8,993 nucleotides of DNA from Chitinophagales bacterium (GCA_013297575.1 JAAFHO010000190.1:1-8993); one strand, 5' to 3'; positions 1 to 7,655 are shown, counted from the first letter of the stretch. Notes: generated from the letters alone by a model not told the origin. Program-made: numbers and translations.

Positions 1-231
1 TTGTGCTTTGGATAGATAATACTGTGTCTCTGTGTGCATCGGTTGTTAATTTTGAGCAAAGGTGGGTAAGGGGAAAGCTCCTTAATAGCCCAAAATAGCA
101 ATTGGCACGTTTGGTTGAGTAGTTGGGAGGTGCCAGTATCCACGCCATTGAGTAAGTGGTTACTTTGATCTATTAACTGGTAATGGTATTTATAAAACAA
201 ATACAGACCTTTGTAACCTAAAATTGATCTG
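1..231. other. Upstream non-coding stretch before the sensor kinase
   Basis: No convincing gene is visible on either strand. The segment is the leader and promoter region of the sensor kinase gene. Near matches to the Bacteroidota -7 box exist (TTACTTTG at 160-167 and GACCTTTG at 206-213), but neither has a TTG at the expected 19-21 base spacing, so no promoter is called. A 6-bp inverted repeat (103-108 with 130-135) is too short to interpret. Any gene further left lies outside the window. Confidence 0.5.
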
Positions 232-3200
232 TTGCAAAAAATAGCATACACGACACGCCTTTGGGTATTGATGGTTATCTGCGCTTTTGGGGGCGCAGAT
301 CAATTAGGTGCACAAGCGGCCTCCGCTTCAGCAGGTGTACTCGATAAATTTACCCTTTCACGTCATTACACCATGGCGCAAGGGTTGTCGAATAATACGG
401 TAGAATATGTTACCCAAGACAGTGAGGGCTTTATGTGGTTTGCCACTAAGGATGGACTCAATCGTTTCGATGGGGCGCAGTTTCAAACTTTTTATTACCA
501 GCCCGATGGCAAAGGTTTGCTGTCCAATAATATAATGGCGCTGATCGCACTACCCAAGCACAGGCTGCTGATCGGAACAGAAAAAGGGCTGTGTATGATG
601 GATACCCGGCAATTGACATTTGCACAAGTTGCATTACCGGTTCGACCGGGCTTTGAGGTAGGGGACTTAGAAATACTGTCTTTACTCTTGGACCATTCTG
701 GGCAGATTTGGGTAGGTACAGGTACGGGCATACACCTATTGAACGATCAACTGAAAGTGACTGCCTCCTTTGTGAAGCCTCAAGAACAACCCAGTCGTTT
801 TAATTTTTTCTGTTCAGGATTATTAGAACTGCCCAATGGTATGGTGGTTTTTAAGGAGCAAACCGAACACGATGTGCTTCCTTGGCAAATCATTGATTTT
901 CAACAACAAACCAAGACGTTTTTGCACGATGTATTGCCGCCTTTGGGCATATTAGATAGTGCTTCTTTTGCGGTGGATATATGGATCGAAAAAGATATTA
1001 CAATTTGGGTTACACAAGATCATCCTACCGTCCAAAATTTATTATACCGCTATGATTGGGCTACCCAAACCACCACTGTTGTACTGCACCGCAACCGCGA
1101 AAGTTTACTGAACGGGTACTTCCATTTGCCACGAATGCTGCCCGATAGTTTACTTTTATTGCAACCGGATATTGGTAAACTACGGATATTAGACCTTAAA
1201 AGCCACCAATTGCTACCATTGGATCAATGGGATGTTGCCCATGAAATATTTAAACGTGTGGTCACTTATTTGGATCGAGATGGTAATTTGTGGTTGTGCC
1301 ATAGCAACAATGGTATTTATTTTTTAGGGTTAAAACCTCCGGCTGTTTTTGCTAATCATAGCCTAAATGCTGCGTATCAAAAAAGATCAATTACAGATAT
1401 TGCTATCAAAATTGATGGATTTCGCGTACTAGAATACCAAAATAAATATTGGCTCAATGGATACAGCAGTGCTTGCTTTGCGATTGATAAAACAACCGGA
1501 CTAACCACCGAGATACTCAACAAACCAGCCGATAATATCAAGCAAATCAGTGGTATTGTGCCGTATAAAGATAATAAAGTGTGGGCCGGCACCAATTCTG
1601 GCTGCTACGCGATCAATACAAGTACTTATCAATACGAAAAAGTATCAATTCCCGATTCAGTGGCGTTCTATATTGGTTTTTTGTTTCGGGATAGTCACGG
1701 ATTAATTTGGTGGAAAGTTGCAGGCAATGGCGTTGCTTGTTTCGATACCAAAACCGATCGTTTTTATGGTTTTCGGAGTCAAGGAGACAACCCGCCTTTT
1801 CCACTAAAATCGGCGACTACGATCACAGAAGATACGGAGGGTAATTTGTGGTTTGCTTACCTGTTTAGCGAAAAACATTTGGTTAAATGGGACAGAAAAA
1901 GCGGCATTTTTCAAAAAATAGAACCGACTAATACAACCGGACTCAATTTTGCCGCCGCAGATAAGATTCGAGCCGACCGCGCTGGAAATATATGGCTCAA
2001 TGGCCGACATGGTCACCTTTTTGTTTACCATATCCAAACCAATGAAGTGGCGTTATTTGGGCGGGATCAAGGTTTAACGAGTAATGTCGTCAATCGTTTT
2101 ATTACCGATCGCGACGGCAATATGTGGTTTGCCACTACCAATGGCTTGTGTTACTTAGATAAAAAAGCAGGTAATGTGCGGGTTTTTTATCCTTCTGATG
2201 GCTTGCCTTCGGCTGTGGTTACAGGTGTTACGTTATTGGATAGTGCCCAAAATATCCTTTTGGTTTCGACGGATGCGGGATTGTGCCTTTTTGATCCCAG
2301 TAAAATAAACCATCAATTACGCGCCCCTAAAATGTACATTACAGGGCTTTGGAATGCTGAAATTCCCGCTCAATACCCCGAAAATGGCCAGCCTTGGGAA
2401 ATGCCTTTTAGCAAAAATGACCTGCGTATCGCATTTACAAGTATCAATTTTTATGATGGGAGTAATAATCGTTACCGATACCGCTTGGATGGCGCAGATG
2501 ATAACTGGATAGATGCAGGTGCTGCCAAATCTGCCACTTATCTTAACCTTGCTTCGGGCAAATATACCTTTCGGGTACAAGGGCGAAGTAGCGATGGCGT
2601 GTGGAGCGAAGAAACAACTCTGCAAGTCGTTATATTCCCGCCTTGGTGGGCCACCTGGACTTTTAGAATTGCCCTCGCTGCGCTACTTTCCGCGCTGATA
2701 TGGTGGTTGTATCAACGTCAAATTCGTTTGTTCGAAAACCGTGAAAAAGAAAAAATTCGGGTGCGTCAACAATTGGCTGATCTGGAAATGAAAGCATTGC
2801 GTTCTCAAATGAACCCGCATTTTGTGTTCAATGCGCTCAATTCTGTTCAAAATTTTATCCTAAAAAACGACCCAAGGGAAGCCAGTCGGTACCTCACCAA
2901 ATTTGCCCGATTGATGCGCTTGATTTTGGAAAACAGCGAATCTCCGATGGTTACACTGGCACGCGAAATTGAACTACTGCGGTACTATACCGAGTTGGAG
3001 CAATTGCGGTTCAATCACCGTTTTGCGTTCGATTTTGTGATAGATCCCAACCTTGATCCCGAAGCCATTGCTATTCCAGGTATGTTGATCCAACCTCATA
3101 TTGAAAACGCCATTTGGCATGGTTTAATGCACAAAACTGACCCTGGACACCTTTGGATACGGATGATTAAAATGGATGAAAACACCGTAATCTGTGAAAT

Positions 3201-3417
3201 AGAAGACGATGGCGTGGGGCGTATTCGTACCGCAGAAATAGAAAAAGACCGTGCAAAACCACACCGCTCTACAGGATTGGCCAATATCAAACACCGCCTA
3301 GAATTGCTTAATGCCCAACGCGAAAATGATATCCGGTTTGATTTTGAAGACCTCTATACCGATACGGGACAAGCACGAGGTACAAAAATCATTGTGCGCA
3401 TGCCTATGATCCGGTAA
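232..3417 (+). CDS. Two-component sensor histidine kinase with beta-propeller and Y_Y_Y sensor region and LytS-type kinase
   Basis: This is a membrane sensor that should detect a periplasmic ligand and phosphorylate the regulator encoded just downstream. Residues 1-29 look like a signal peptide, with a basic start, a hydrophobic core and an AQA end. Residues about 45-715 form a Reg_prop-type propeller: the blade motif D-x-x-G-x-x-W recurs starting at D63, D154, D348, D487, D534, D582 and D626. A Y_Y_Y domain follows at about 729-800, then one membrane helix at about 809-828 and a charged linker. The kinase core is of the His_kinase/LytS type, with phospho-acceptor H863 in NPHFVFNALNS, N box IENAIWHG (E958, N959), G1 box DDGVG (992-996) and G2 box TGLAN (1014-1018). 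All key residues are present. Unlike classical HTCS proteins it carries no fused receiver or AraC domain. The start is TTG; an in-frame ATG at 271 is possible but would remove the basic end of the signal peptide. The ligand is unknown. Confidence 0.93.
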   Translation: MQKIAYTTRLWVLMVICAFGGADQLGAQAASASAGVLDKFTLSRHYTMAQGLSNNTVEYVTQDSEGFMWFATKDGLNRFDGAQFQTFYYQPDGKGLLSNNIMALIALPKHRLLIGTEKGLCMMDTRQLTFAQVALPVRPGFEVGDLEILSLLLDHSGQIWVGTGTGIHLLNDQLKVTASFVKPQEQPSRFNFFCSGLLELPNGMVVFKEQTEHDVLPWQIIDFQQQTKTFLHDVLPPLGILDSASFAVDIWIEKDITIWVTQDHPTVQNLLYRYDWATQTTTVVLHRNRESLLNGYFHLPRMLPDSLLLLQPDIGKLRILDLKSHQLLPLDQWDVAHEIFKRVVTYLDRDGNLWLCHSNNGIYFLGLKPPAVFANHSLNAAYQKRSITDIAIKIDGFRVLEYQNKYWLNGYSSACFAIDKTTGLTTEILNKPADNIKQISGIVPYKDNKVWAGTNSGCYAINTSTYQYEKVSIPDSVAFYIGFLFRDSHGLIWWKVAGNGVACFDTKTDRFYGFRSQGDNPPFPLKSATTITEDTEGNLWFAYLFSEKHLVKWDRKSGIFQKIEPTNTTGLNFAAADKIRADRAGNIWLNGRHGHLFVYHIQTNEVALFGRDQGLTSNVVNRFITDRDGNMWFATTNGLCYLDKKAGNVRVFYPSDGLPSAVVTGVTLLDSAQNILLVSTDAGLCLFDPSKINHQLRAPKMYITGLWNAEIPAQYPENGQPWEMPFSKNDLRIAFTSINFYDGSNNRYRYRLDGADDNWIDAGAAKSATYLNLASGKYTFRVQGRSSDGVWSEETTLQVVIFPPWWATWTFRIALAALLSALIWWLYQRQIRLFENREKEKIRVRQQLADLEMKALRSQMNPHFVFNALNSVQNFILKNDPREASRYLTKFARLMRLILENSESPMVTLAREIELLRYYTELEQLRFNHRFAFDFVIDPNLDPEAIAIPGMLIQPHIENAIWHGLMHKTDPGHLWIRMIKMDENTVICEIEDDGVGRIRTAEIEKDRAKPHRSTGLANIKHRLELLNAQRENDIRFDFEDLYTDTGQARGTKIIVRMPMIR

Positions 3418-3467
3418 CATGCTGCCGGACTCATCGCTACTTATACTCATCATCATTCACCAATACC

Positions 3468-4220
3468 ATGACAGCCATTCTCATCGACGACGAACCCAAT
3501 GCCACCGAGGCACTACAAAACATGCTGCAAATGACCAACCCCGATGTGCAGGTTGTCGGCACAGCCAATGATCCGCTCAAAGGCTTAGCCATGCTCCAGC
3601 AGCAGCCTCCCGATATATTGTTCCTCGATATTCAAATGCCGCACATGACTGGTTTTGAATTGCTCGAAAATCTTGGAAAAATCAATTTTTCGGTGGTTTT
3701 TACCACTGCATACGATCAATATGCGCTGCAAGCATTCAAGGTTTCGGCGGTGGACTACCTGCTCAAACCCATTGATATGGATGAACTAGAAGCCGCCGTA
3801 GGAAAGGCTCGGGAACGAAAACAATCGGTACAGCCGGATTTTGGTGCTTTTGAAAAACTGTTTCAATATGTGCAAAAATCTGATAGCCAACGCCTGTCTC
3901 TGCCCTTGGGCGATGGTCTTATGTTTGTCAATATCAGCGATATTGTGCGGCTTCAATCGGATTCTAACTACACGACATTCCATTTAGCCAACCGCGAAAA
4001 AGTATTGGTGTCGCGCACGATGGGCGAGTACGAACCGATACTCGAAAAGCAAAATTTTTGTAGAGTACACCATTCCCATATCATCAATCTGGCCCATTTG
4101 CGGCGTTATATCAAAACCGATGGCGGCTACGCAGAAATGAGCGATGGCTCAAAAGTAGAAATTTCGCGTAGGAAAAAAGACGATTTTGTGGCCATGTTAG
4201 GCGGAGGTGCGTTTTTTTGA
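3468..4220 (+). CDS. LytTR-family DNA-binding response regulator
   Basis: This 250-residue cytoplasmic regulator is the expected partner of the kinase that ends 50 bases upstream; the two are probably co-transcribed. Residues 1-120 are a receiver domain with acidic pocket D7/D8, phospho-acceptor D54 in LFLDIQMP, the switch Thr in FTTAYD (T79/T80) and K100 in DYLLKPID. A linker of about 25 residues leads to a LytTR domain at about 143-245, recognisable from DIVRLQSDSNYTTFH, VSRTMGEYE, CRVHHSHIIN and the DGSKVEISRRKK end. LytTR proteins of this layout bind paired direct repeats in DNA after phosphorylation. ATG at 3468 is the natural start because the receiver beta-1 strand begins at once. The gene ends in a run of seven T at 4212-4218 that overlaps the TGA stop, but no convincing stem precedes it. 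The target genes cannot be read from sequence alone; the adjacent esterase is the first candidate. Confidence 0.95.
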   Translation: MTAILIDDEPNATEALQNMLQMTNPDVQVVGTANDPLKGLAMLQQQPPDILFLDIQMPHMTGFELLENLGKINFSVVFTTAYDQYALQAFKVSAVDYLLKPIDMDELEAAVGKARERKQSVQPDFGAFEKLFQYVQKSDSQRLSLPLGDGLMFVNISDIVRLQSDSNYTTFHLANREKVLVSRTMGEYEPILEKQNFCRVHHSHIINLAHLRRYIKTDGGYAEMSDGSKVEISRRKKDDFVAMLGGGAFF

Positions 4221-4229
4221 CTAATTTTG
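4197..4229 (+). promoter_or_regulatory. Candidate Bacteroidota promoter for the secreted esterase
   Basis: TAATTTTG at 4222-4229 matches the Bacteroidota -7 consensus TAnnTTTG exactly. The -33 position holds TTAG (4197-4200), a weak match, with a 21-base spacer. Transcription would begin near 4236, giving a leader of about 50 bases. The -33 element lies inside the regulator coding sequence. This suggests the esterase can be transcribed separately from the two-component genes. Confidence 0.4.
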
Positions 4230-4285
4230 TGCGGGTGAGGTACCTTTATTTAAATCTCATTACTTAATTAAAGAACGCACAAACA

Positions 4286-5728
4286 ATGAAATTCAGACTC
4301 GTTTTTATCCCTCTTTTATTCGCTGTTGTTGCCCAAGCACAGCAATGGATCGACAAGCAGTATGATTATACCAGTACACTCAATGTCGTTTACGGTACAG
4401 CCATCAATTTCAATAATGGCGTTGATACGCTAAAAATGAATATTTATACGCCTGTTTGTGACAACCCAACACCTGCGCTAAAACGGCCTTTATTGGTTTG
4501 GGTACACGGTGGGGCATTTTTGGCTGGCAATAAGGACGACCCAAGTATCACCAATCTTTGCCAGCAATTTGCCAAAAGAGGTTATGTTACAGCGAGTATC
4601 GACTACCGATTGGGGTTTATTTCGGATGATAATCCCTGGAACTGCAATTACCCCAATTATAGTTGCGTGTTTGCCGCCGATAGCGCCGAATGGCACAGGG
4701 CTTTGTACCGAGGCATACAAGATGGCAAAGGCGCAGTGCGGTATCTGGTGAACAGGTACGCTCAGTTGGGGATCGATACCAGTAATGTCTTTGTGGCTGG
4801 AGAAAGTGCAGGTGCTTTTGTTGCATTGGGTATTGCACTGCTGGATACTACCCTCGAACGGATGCCGCAAACCTACCAAATTGCCGATGCGCCCAAGCCA
4901 AGCCCCAATACCGCATCCTGTATCTATAACCTCAATAAAACATTTTCCTCAAATACCATTCCTCGGCCCGATTTAGGGGATATCGAAGGGGATATTGCAC
5001 CCACCACAATCCGTTACACGATCAAAGCAGTGGGTAATATGTATGGCGCGGTCACCAATGATCTATTAAAATACCATAAAGCCAACCAACCGAAACCAGC
5101 CATTTTTTCGTTCCACCAGCCTTGCGATTTGGTCGTTCCAATAGATAGTGGCGTTGTTTATCAGGGTTTGTCTTGGTGTTTTACCAATGGTTATAATTGT
5201 TATGGTATTGCGCATACCCCAAAAGTGTATGGCAGTAGAATTATTAGTAAATGGAATACGGTGCATAATTATGGTTATAATATCCACGATGAATTTACGA
5301 GCATCAATTTTCCTTATAATTTCCTATTTGGGCAAGGCAGTTGCGCTGATCAAGTTAACTACCCTTGTCACGCTTATGATAACACCACGTTGCGAGAGGG
5401 TAATTTGGCCAATTTCTTTTCTGAATTGATTACGACTAGCGCTCCGTTATGCGACAGCACTAATATTACTCAAAATATCACCCCAATTGGTTATCAATTA
5501 TCCGTTTATCCAAACCCAGCGCAAGATAAATTAACCGTCCAATATTACACCGATCGACCTTGGGAACTATCTGTTTTGGACATGTATGGCCGTGTCGTAT
5601 TCCAGCGGACATTGGGCAATGTTGAAATGGCTAAAATAGAGATGGCTGCTTACCCCAATGGGGTGTACCTCATCGTGGTGACCAGCAAAAAAGGGCCACG
5701 ATTGTCGAAAATTGTAGTTAAAATATAG
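4286..5728 (+). CDS. Secreted carboxylesterase-like alpha/beta hydrolase with T9SS C-terminal sorting domain
   Basis: This is probably an exported esterase cleaving carboxyl esters; the substrate is unknown. Residues 1-19 form a signal peptide (MKFRLVFIPLLFAVVAQAQ). The catalytic domain shows the oxyanion motif HGGAF at H74-F78, as in type B carboxylesterases and BD-FAE-like enzymes, and the nucleophile elbow GESAG with S174. D281 in CDLVVP is a good acid candidate. H327 or H334 is the likely catalytic histidine. Many Cys residues in the mature part (for example in WNCNYPNYSC and CADQVNYPC) suggest disulfides, fitting an extracellular location. Residues about 404-480 are a type A T9SS sorting domain, starting with SVYPNPAQDKL and containing VLDMYGRVV and YPNGVYLIVV, which normally directs export across the outer membrane and often surface attachment. 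It follows the LytTR regulator by 65 bases on the same strand. The family is clear, the exact activity is not. Confidence 0.9.
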   Translation: MKFRLVFIPLLFAVVAQAQQWIDKQYDYTSTLNVVYGTAINFNNGVDTLKMNIYTPVCDNPTPALKRPLLVWVHGGAFLAGNKDDPSITNLCQQFAKRGYVTASIDYRLGFISDDNPWNCNYPNYSCVFAADSAEWHRALYRGIQDGKGAVRYLVNRYAQLGIDTSNVFVAGESAGAFVALGIALLDTTLERMPQTYQIADAPKPSPNTASCIYNLNKTFSSNTIPRPDLGDIEGDIAPTTIRYTIKAVGNMYGAVTNDLLKYHKANQPKPAIFSFHQPCDLVVPIDSGVVYQGLSWCFTNGYNCYGIAHTPKVYGSRIISKWNTVHNYGYNIHDEFTSINFPYNFLFGQGSCADQVNYPCHAYDNTTLREGNLANFFSELITTSAPLCDSTNITQNITPIGYQLSVYPNPAQDKLTVQYYTDRPWELSVLDMYGRVVFQRTLGNVEMAKIEMAAYPNGVYLIVVTSKKGPRLSKIVVKI

Positions 5729-5757
5729 GATAATTGTATTTAATGTAAAAACAGGTA

Positions 5758-5840
5758 GGCAGCATTTATATGATTTATCGGCTCTCTTTAGTAGCCACCT
5801 TAAAAACCATCCGTAAACGTTTCTAAACACGGATGCTGCC
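5758..5840 (+). other. Possible structured RNA segment (3' UTR or small RNA) before the terminator
   Basis: Two mutually exclusive pairings are visible. GGCAGCAT (5758-5765) is the exact reverse complement of ATGCTGCC (5833-5840). CATCCGT (5808-5814) is the exact reverse complement of ACGGATG (5829-5835). The two right halves overlap each other, and the first also overlaps the left side of the terminator stem. The segment could be the 3' UTR of the esterase mRNA or a short independent RNA; no clear promoter was found for it. It matches no RNA family that I recognise. Confidence 0.3.
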
Positions 5841-5868
5841 CCGGAGTAAATGCTTCGGGGCTTTTTTT
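5838..5868 (+). terminator. Intrinsic terminator downstream of the esterase gene
   Basis: A stem of nine pairs (5838-5846 with 5853-5861) starts with the run GCCCCG/CGGGGC, includes one G-T wobble, and encloses a six-base loop. Seven T follow at 5862-5868. The T-run lies only on the + side, so it ends rightward transcription from the esterase (stop at 5728) and not the convergent minus-strand genes. Confidence 0.88.
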
Positions 5869-5874
5869 AGTATA

Positions 5875-6033
5875 AGGAACGATAAAAGAATAAGTTAGCA
5901 CTTTTGGCTGATTCCTTTTCGCTCATACCGCACATCTTTTAGTTTAAATAGCCCCACTATTCGCACTAAAAGATACTTGTCTGAGCAAAAACTAATCTAC
6001 CCAAAAGTGCTAACTTATTCTTTTATCGTTCCT
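5875..6033. repeat. 159-bp palindromic element with perfect 33-bp terminal inverted repeats (MITE-like)
   Basis: The arms 5875-5907 and 6001-6033 are perfect reverse complements over 33 bases. Inside are further pairings in the same register: GATT 5910-5913 with 5994-5997; TTTT and GCTCA (5916-5919 and 5921-5925) with 5982-5990, with one bulged base; ATCTTTTAGT 5934-5943 with 5965-5974; and AATAG 5947-5951 with 5957-5961 around a five-base loop. One strand can therefore fold into a single long hairpin. It has no coding capacity and no evident target-site duplication. The right arm overlaps the end of the kinase-like gene. A non-autonomous transposable element is the best explanation; a structural element between convergent genes is the alternative. 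Confidence 0.8.
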
Positions 6034-6584
6034 AGAGCCTTGTTAATTTGAGCCAATGCTTCTGCTATCCCTAGTTCCATATCTACCCAAATAACAGGGC
6101 GACGGCAGTTTTTAGTCACCCAATCGCGCTCATATACCAAGGAACGCGGCCGCTCTGGCATGGTTTCATATTCCGAAGCCCAATCCAAAAATTTTAAAAA
6201 AACAGTGTGCAGGTCCCCATCGGGTTCGAGCCTTCCTGCGGCGTAACGTGCGGTCTCGCGAGCGCGTATCCGTGCGAGGCGCACATCAGTAGGTGCGGTA
6301 CAGAACAGCACTATATCGAATGTTGAGGCAAACTCATCGCCCCAATCGCATAAAGAACCACTGAGGACCCATTTTTCGTGTTGTAATAAGTCTGCTGCGA
6401 GTAATTGACAGCGGTGTGCTCGGTTGCGGCGGCGGCGATAAGGCTCGGGATCGGACGTAAACCAATGGTAATCATCGGCATCAAAATGCGGGTATTGTAA
6501 TAGAGCCGCAATAGCTTTGGCGAGCGTTGTGGTACCAGCACCGGGCGCACCCATAACGTGTATATGACGGAAATGATCAATCAA
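6015..6584 (-). CDS. P-loop NTPase, adenylate/shikimate kinase-like, with Lys-less Walker A
   Basis: This cytoplasmic P-loop protein of about 189 residues should bind a nucleotide and may be a small-molecule kinase of unknown substrate. Counting from the TTG at 6584, a short beta strand (RHIHV) leads into the Walker A region GAPGAGTTT at residues 12-20, where the usual Lys is Thr. Further family-like features are FDADDYHW, an Arg-rich stretch PEPYRRRRNR, WVLSGSLCDWGD, and a lid-like RARETARYAAGR followed by FLDWASEYE. The open frame extends up to 6752 and contains an ATG at 6632, but those starts lie inside the hydrolase gene and add sequence unlike the family. TTG at 6584-6582 overlaps the hydrolase stop in TTGATTGA, which suggests translational coupling. 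The last codons and the TAA come from the right arm of the palindromic element. Part of the gene is G+C rich (65% in 6241-6300). The start is uncertain; the gene itself is likely real. Confidence 0.8.
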   Translation of the reverse strand: MIDHFRHIHVMGAPGAGTTTLAKAIAALLQYPHFDADDYHWFTSDPEPYRRRRNRAHRCQLLAADLLQHEKWVLSGSLCDWGDEFASTFDIVLFCTAPTDVRLARIRARETARYAAGRLEPDGDLHTVFLKFLDWASEYETMPERPRSLVYERDWVTKNCRRPVIWVDMELGIAEALAQINKALGTIKE

Positions 6585-7632
6585 GCGTTGTGGAACTATT
6601 TTGACGTCGTGATACCAATTTGATTTGCACATCAGGCAAAATAACATCCAATGGTCGCACTGGTCGCCCGTCGGGGTGCATGCCCATAAAGCGTTGGGCT
6701 GCAGTATTGCCAAATGCGATATGTCCATTTTGCCCCGTCCGGGTAAAGTCAATTAAGGCATCTCCTAGTTTCCAATAGCAGTAAAAATCGACAAAATTGA
6801 CACGGGAAGTACCTAGCACCCGCAGTGCAGTGAAATTACGTACCCCAATATCAAAGTCGAGATCGTAGCAATAAGGCTCCGAATGAGATGCCCATACACC
6901 ATATTGGCTAGTGGTATCGCGGCGCTGGATCACAAAATTGCGTTTGGGGGTATTTACAGCGGTATTGAACACGATAGAACCAAATTCGGCACCCACCACA
7001 TAATCGTCCTCGCCTACAATGACCAAAAGGTTCATGTCTTTTGGTAAGCCGCTATAATCATCCAAGCGTGCGCCTTTGAAGGGGCCGCTACCAGGTTCTG
7101 CAAGGAGCATTGCTGCGGGTTCTGGAATACCATATTTCTTCCAGTTAACACCAAGGTTAGCATTGATCACACCGCCATAAGAATGCCCGAGATAAATGAT
7201 TTTTTCCGTTTTGGGCTGTACATGTCCAGGTGTTTGAAGCAATTTTAACGCATCTTTTATGCCTTTTGCAGCATTAGCAGGGAAAGCATTGGGGCGTGGG
7301 AAAAGCAGGTTGTATTGGTAGCGCGGGTAAATAACGATATTGCCCTTAGCCACCAAATGTTTGATCCATTTGCCATAAGCCATTGGGTTGTAGGCCCCGT
7401 AACCGTGCATAAATACAATCACTTCGGCAGAATCGGGCATAGGGTCGGACGGTTCAAAGAGCCAAAAACCATCGGCTTTGGTGGCTTTGTCCCAAAACTG
7501 TACTTTTTGATGCGCATACTCAGATCCACCCGGACCAGATACAGGTTGCAGTTCATAAGGTTGTGCGCCTAAAAAGGCACCTTTAAAGGTAACAATAGAC
7601 ATAATTGCTAAAAAGCGGGATACGACGAGCAT
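6577..7632 (-). CDS. Secreted alpha/beta hydrolase
   Basis: This is a 351-residue serine hydrolase of the alpha/beta fold, likely exported to the periplasm or anchored there; its substrate cannot be named. The N-terminus (MLVVSRFLAIMSIVTFKGAFLGAQ) reads as a signal peptide with a plausible cut after about residue 24. H76-G77-Y78-G79 (FMHGYGAY) supplies the oxyanion region, S151 in GHSYGG is the nucleophile, D209 or D210 in VGEDDYVVG is the acid, and H250 in ASHSEPYC is the most likely catalytic His (H304 in NGHIAFG is an alternative). There is no T9SS sorting domain, in contrast to the + strand esterase. ATG at 7632 is preferred; M11 would remove part of the signal peptide. The end overlaps the start region of the kinase-like gene, so the two probably form an operon driven by the promoter at 7695-7724. 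Confidence 0.88.
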   Translation of the reverse strand: MLVVSRFLAIMSIVTFKGAFLGAQPYELQPVSGPGGSEYAHQKVQFWDKATKADGFWLFEPSDPMPDSAEVIVFMHGYGAYNPMAYGKWIKHLVAKGNIVIYPRYQYNLLFPRPNAFPANAAKGIKDALKLLQTPGHVQPKTEKIIYLGHSYGGVINANLGVNWKKYGIPEPAAMLLAEPGSGPFKGARLDDYSGLPKDMNLLVIVGEDDYVVGAEFGSIVFNTAVNTPKRNFVIQRRDTTSQYGVWASHSEPYCYDLDFDIGVRNFTALRVLGTSRVNFVDFYCYWKLGDALIDFTRTGQNGHIAFGNTAAQRFMGMHPDGRPVRPLDVILPDVQIKLVSRRQNSSTTLD

Positions 7633-7655
7633 AGTAACTTGCTATGGAACATGAA

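Noticed and set aside
2317..2625. A 102-codon minus-strand open frame inside the sensor kinase gene
   Set aside because: It lies opposite the propeller and Y_Y_Y coding region, which has clear protein motifs; the translated product looks like random sequence.
4212..4218. A T-run at the end of the response regulator as a terminator
   Set aside because: No stable G+C-rich stem precedes the seven T, so termination there is not supported.
4490..4879. A 129-codon open frame on the minus strand inside the esterase gene
   Set aside because: It is the shadow of a clear alpha/beta hydrolase, contains no recognisable domain and has no context of its own.
5567..5830. An 87-codon minus-strand open frame crossing the esterase end and its 3' region
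   Set aside because: It overlaps the antisense of the T9SS sorting domain, shows no family features and is best explained by chance.
5869..6038. TA target-site duplication flanking the palindromic element
   Set aside because: TA occurs at 6033-6034 on the right, but the left TA at 5873-5874 is not in the matching position relative to the arm, so a duplication cannot be claimed.
6015..6752. The full 245-codon version of the kinase-like frame
   Set aside because: The first 40-55 residues run antiparallel to no motif, overlap the hydrolase coding sequence and precede the natural P-loop strand, so a later start is more likely.
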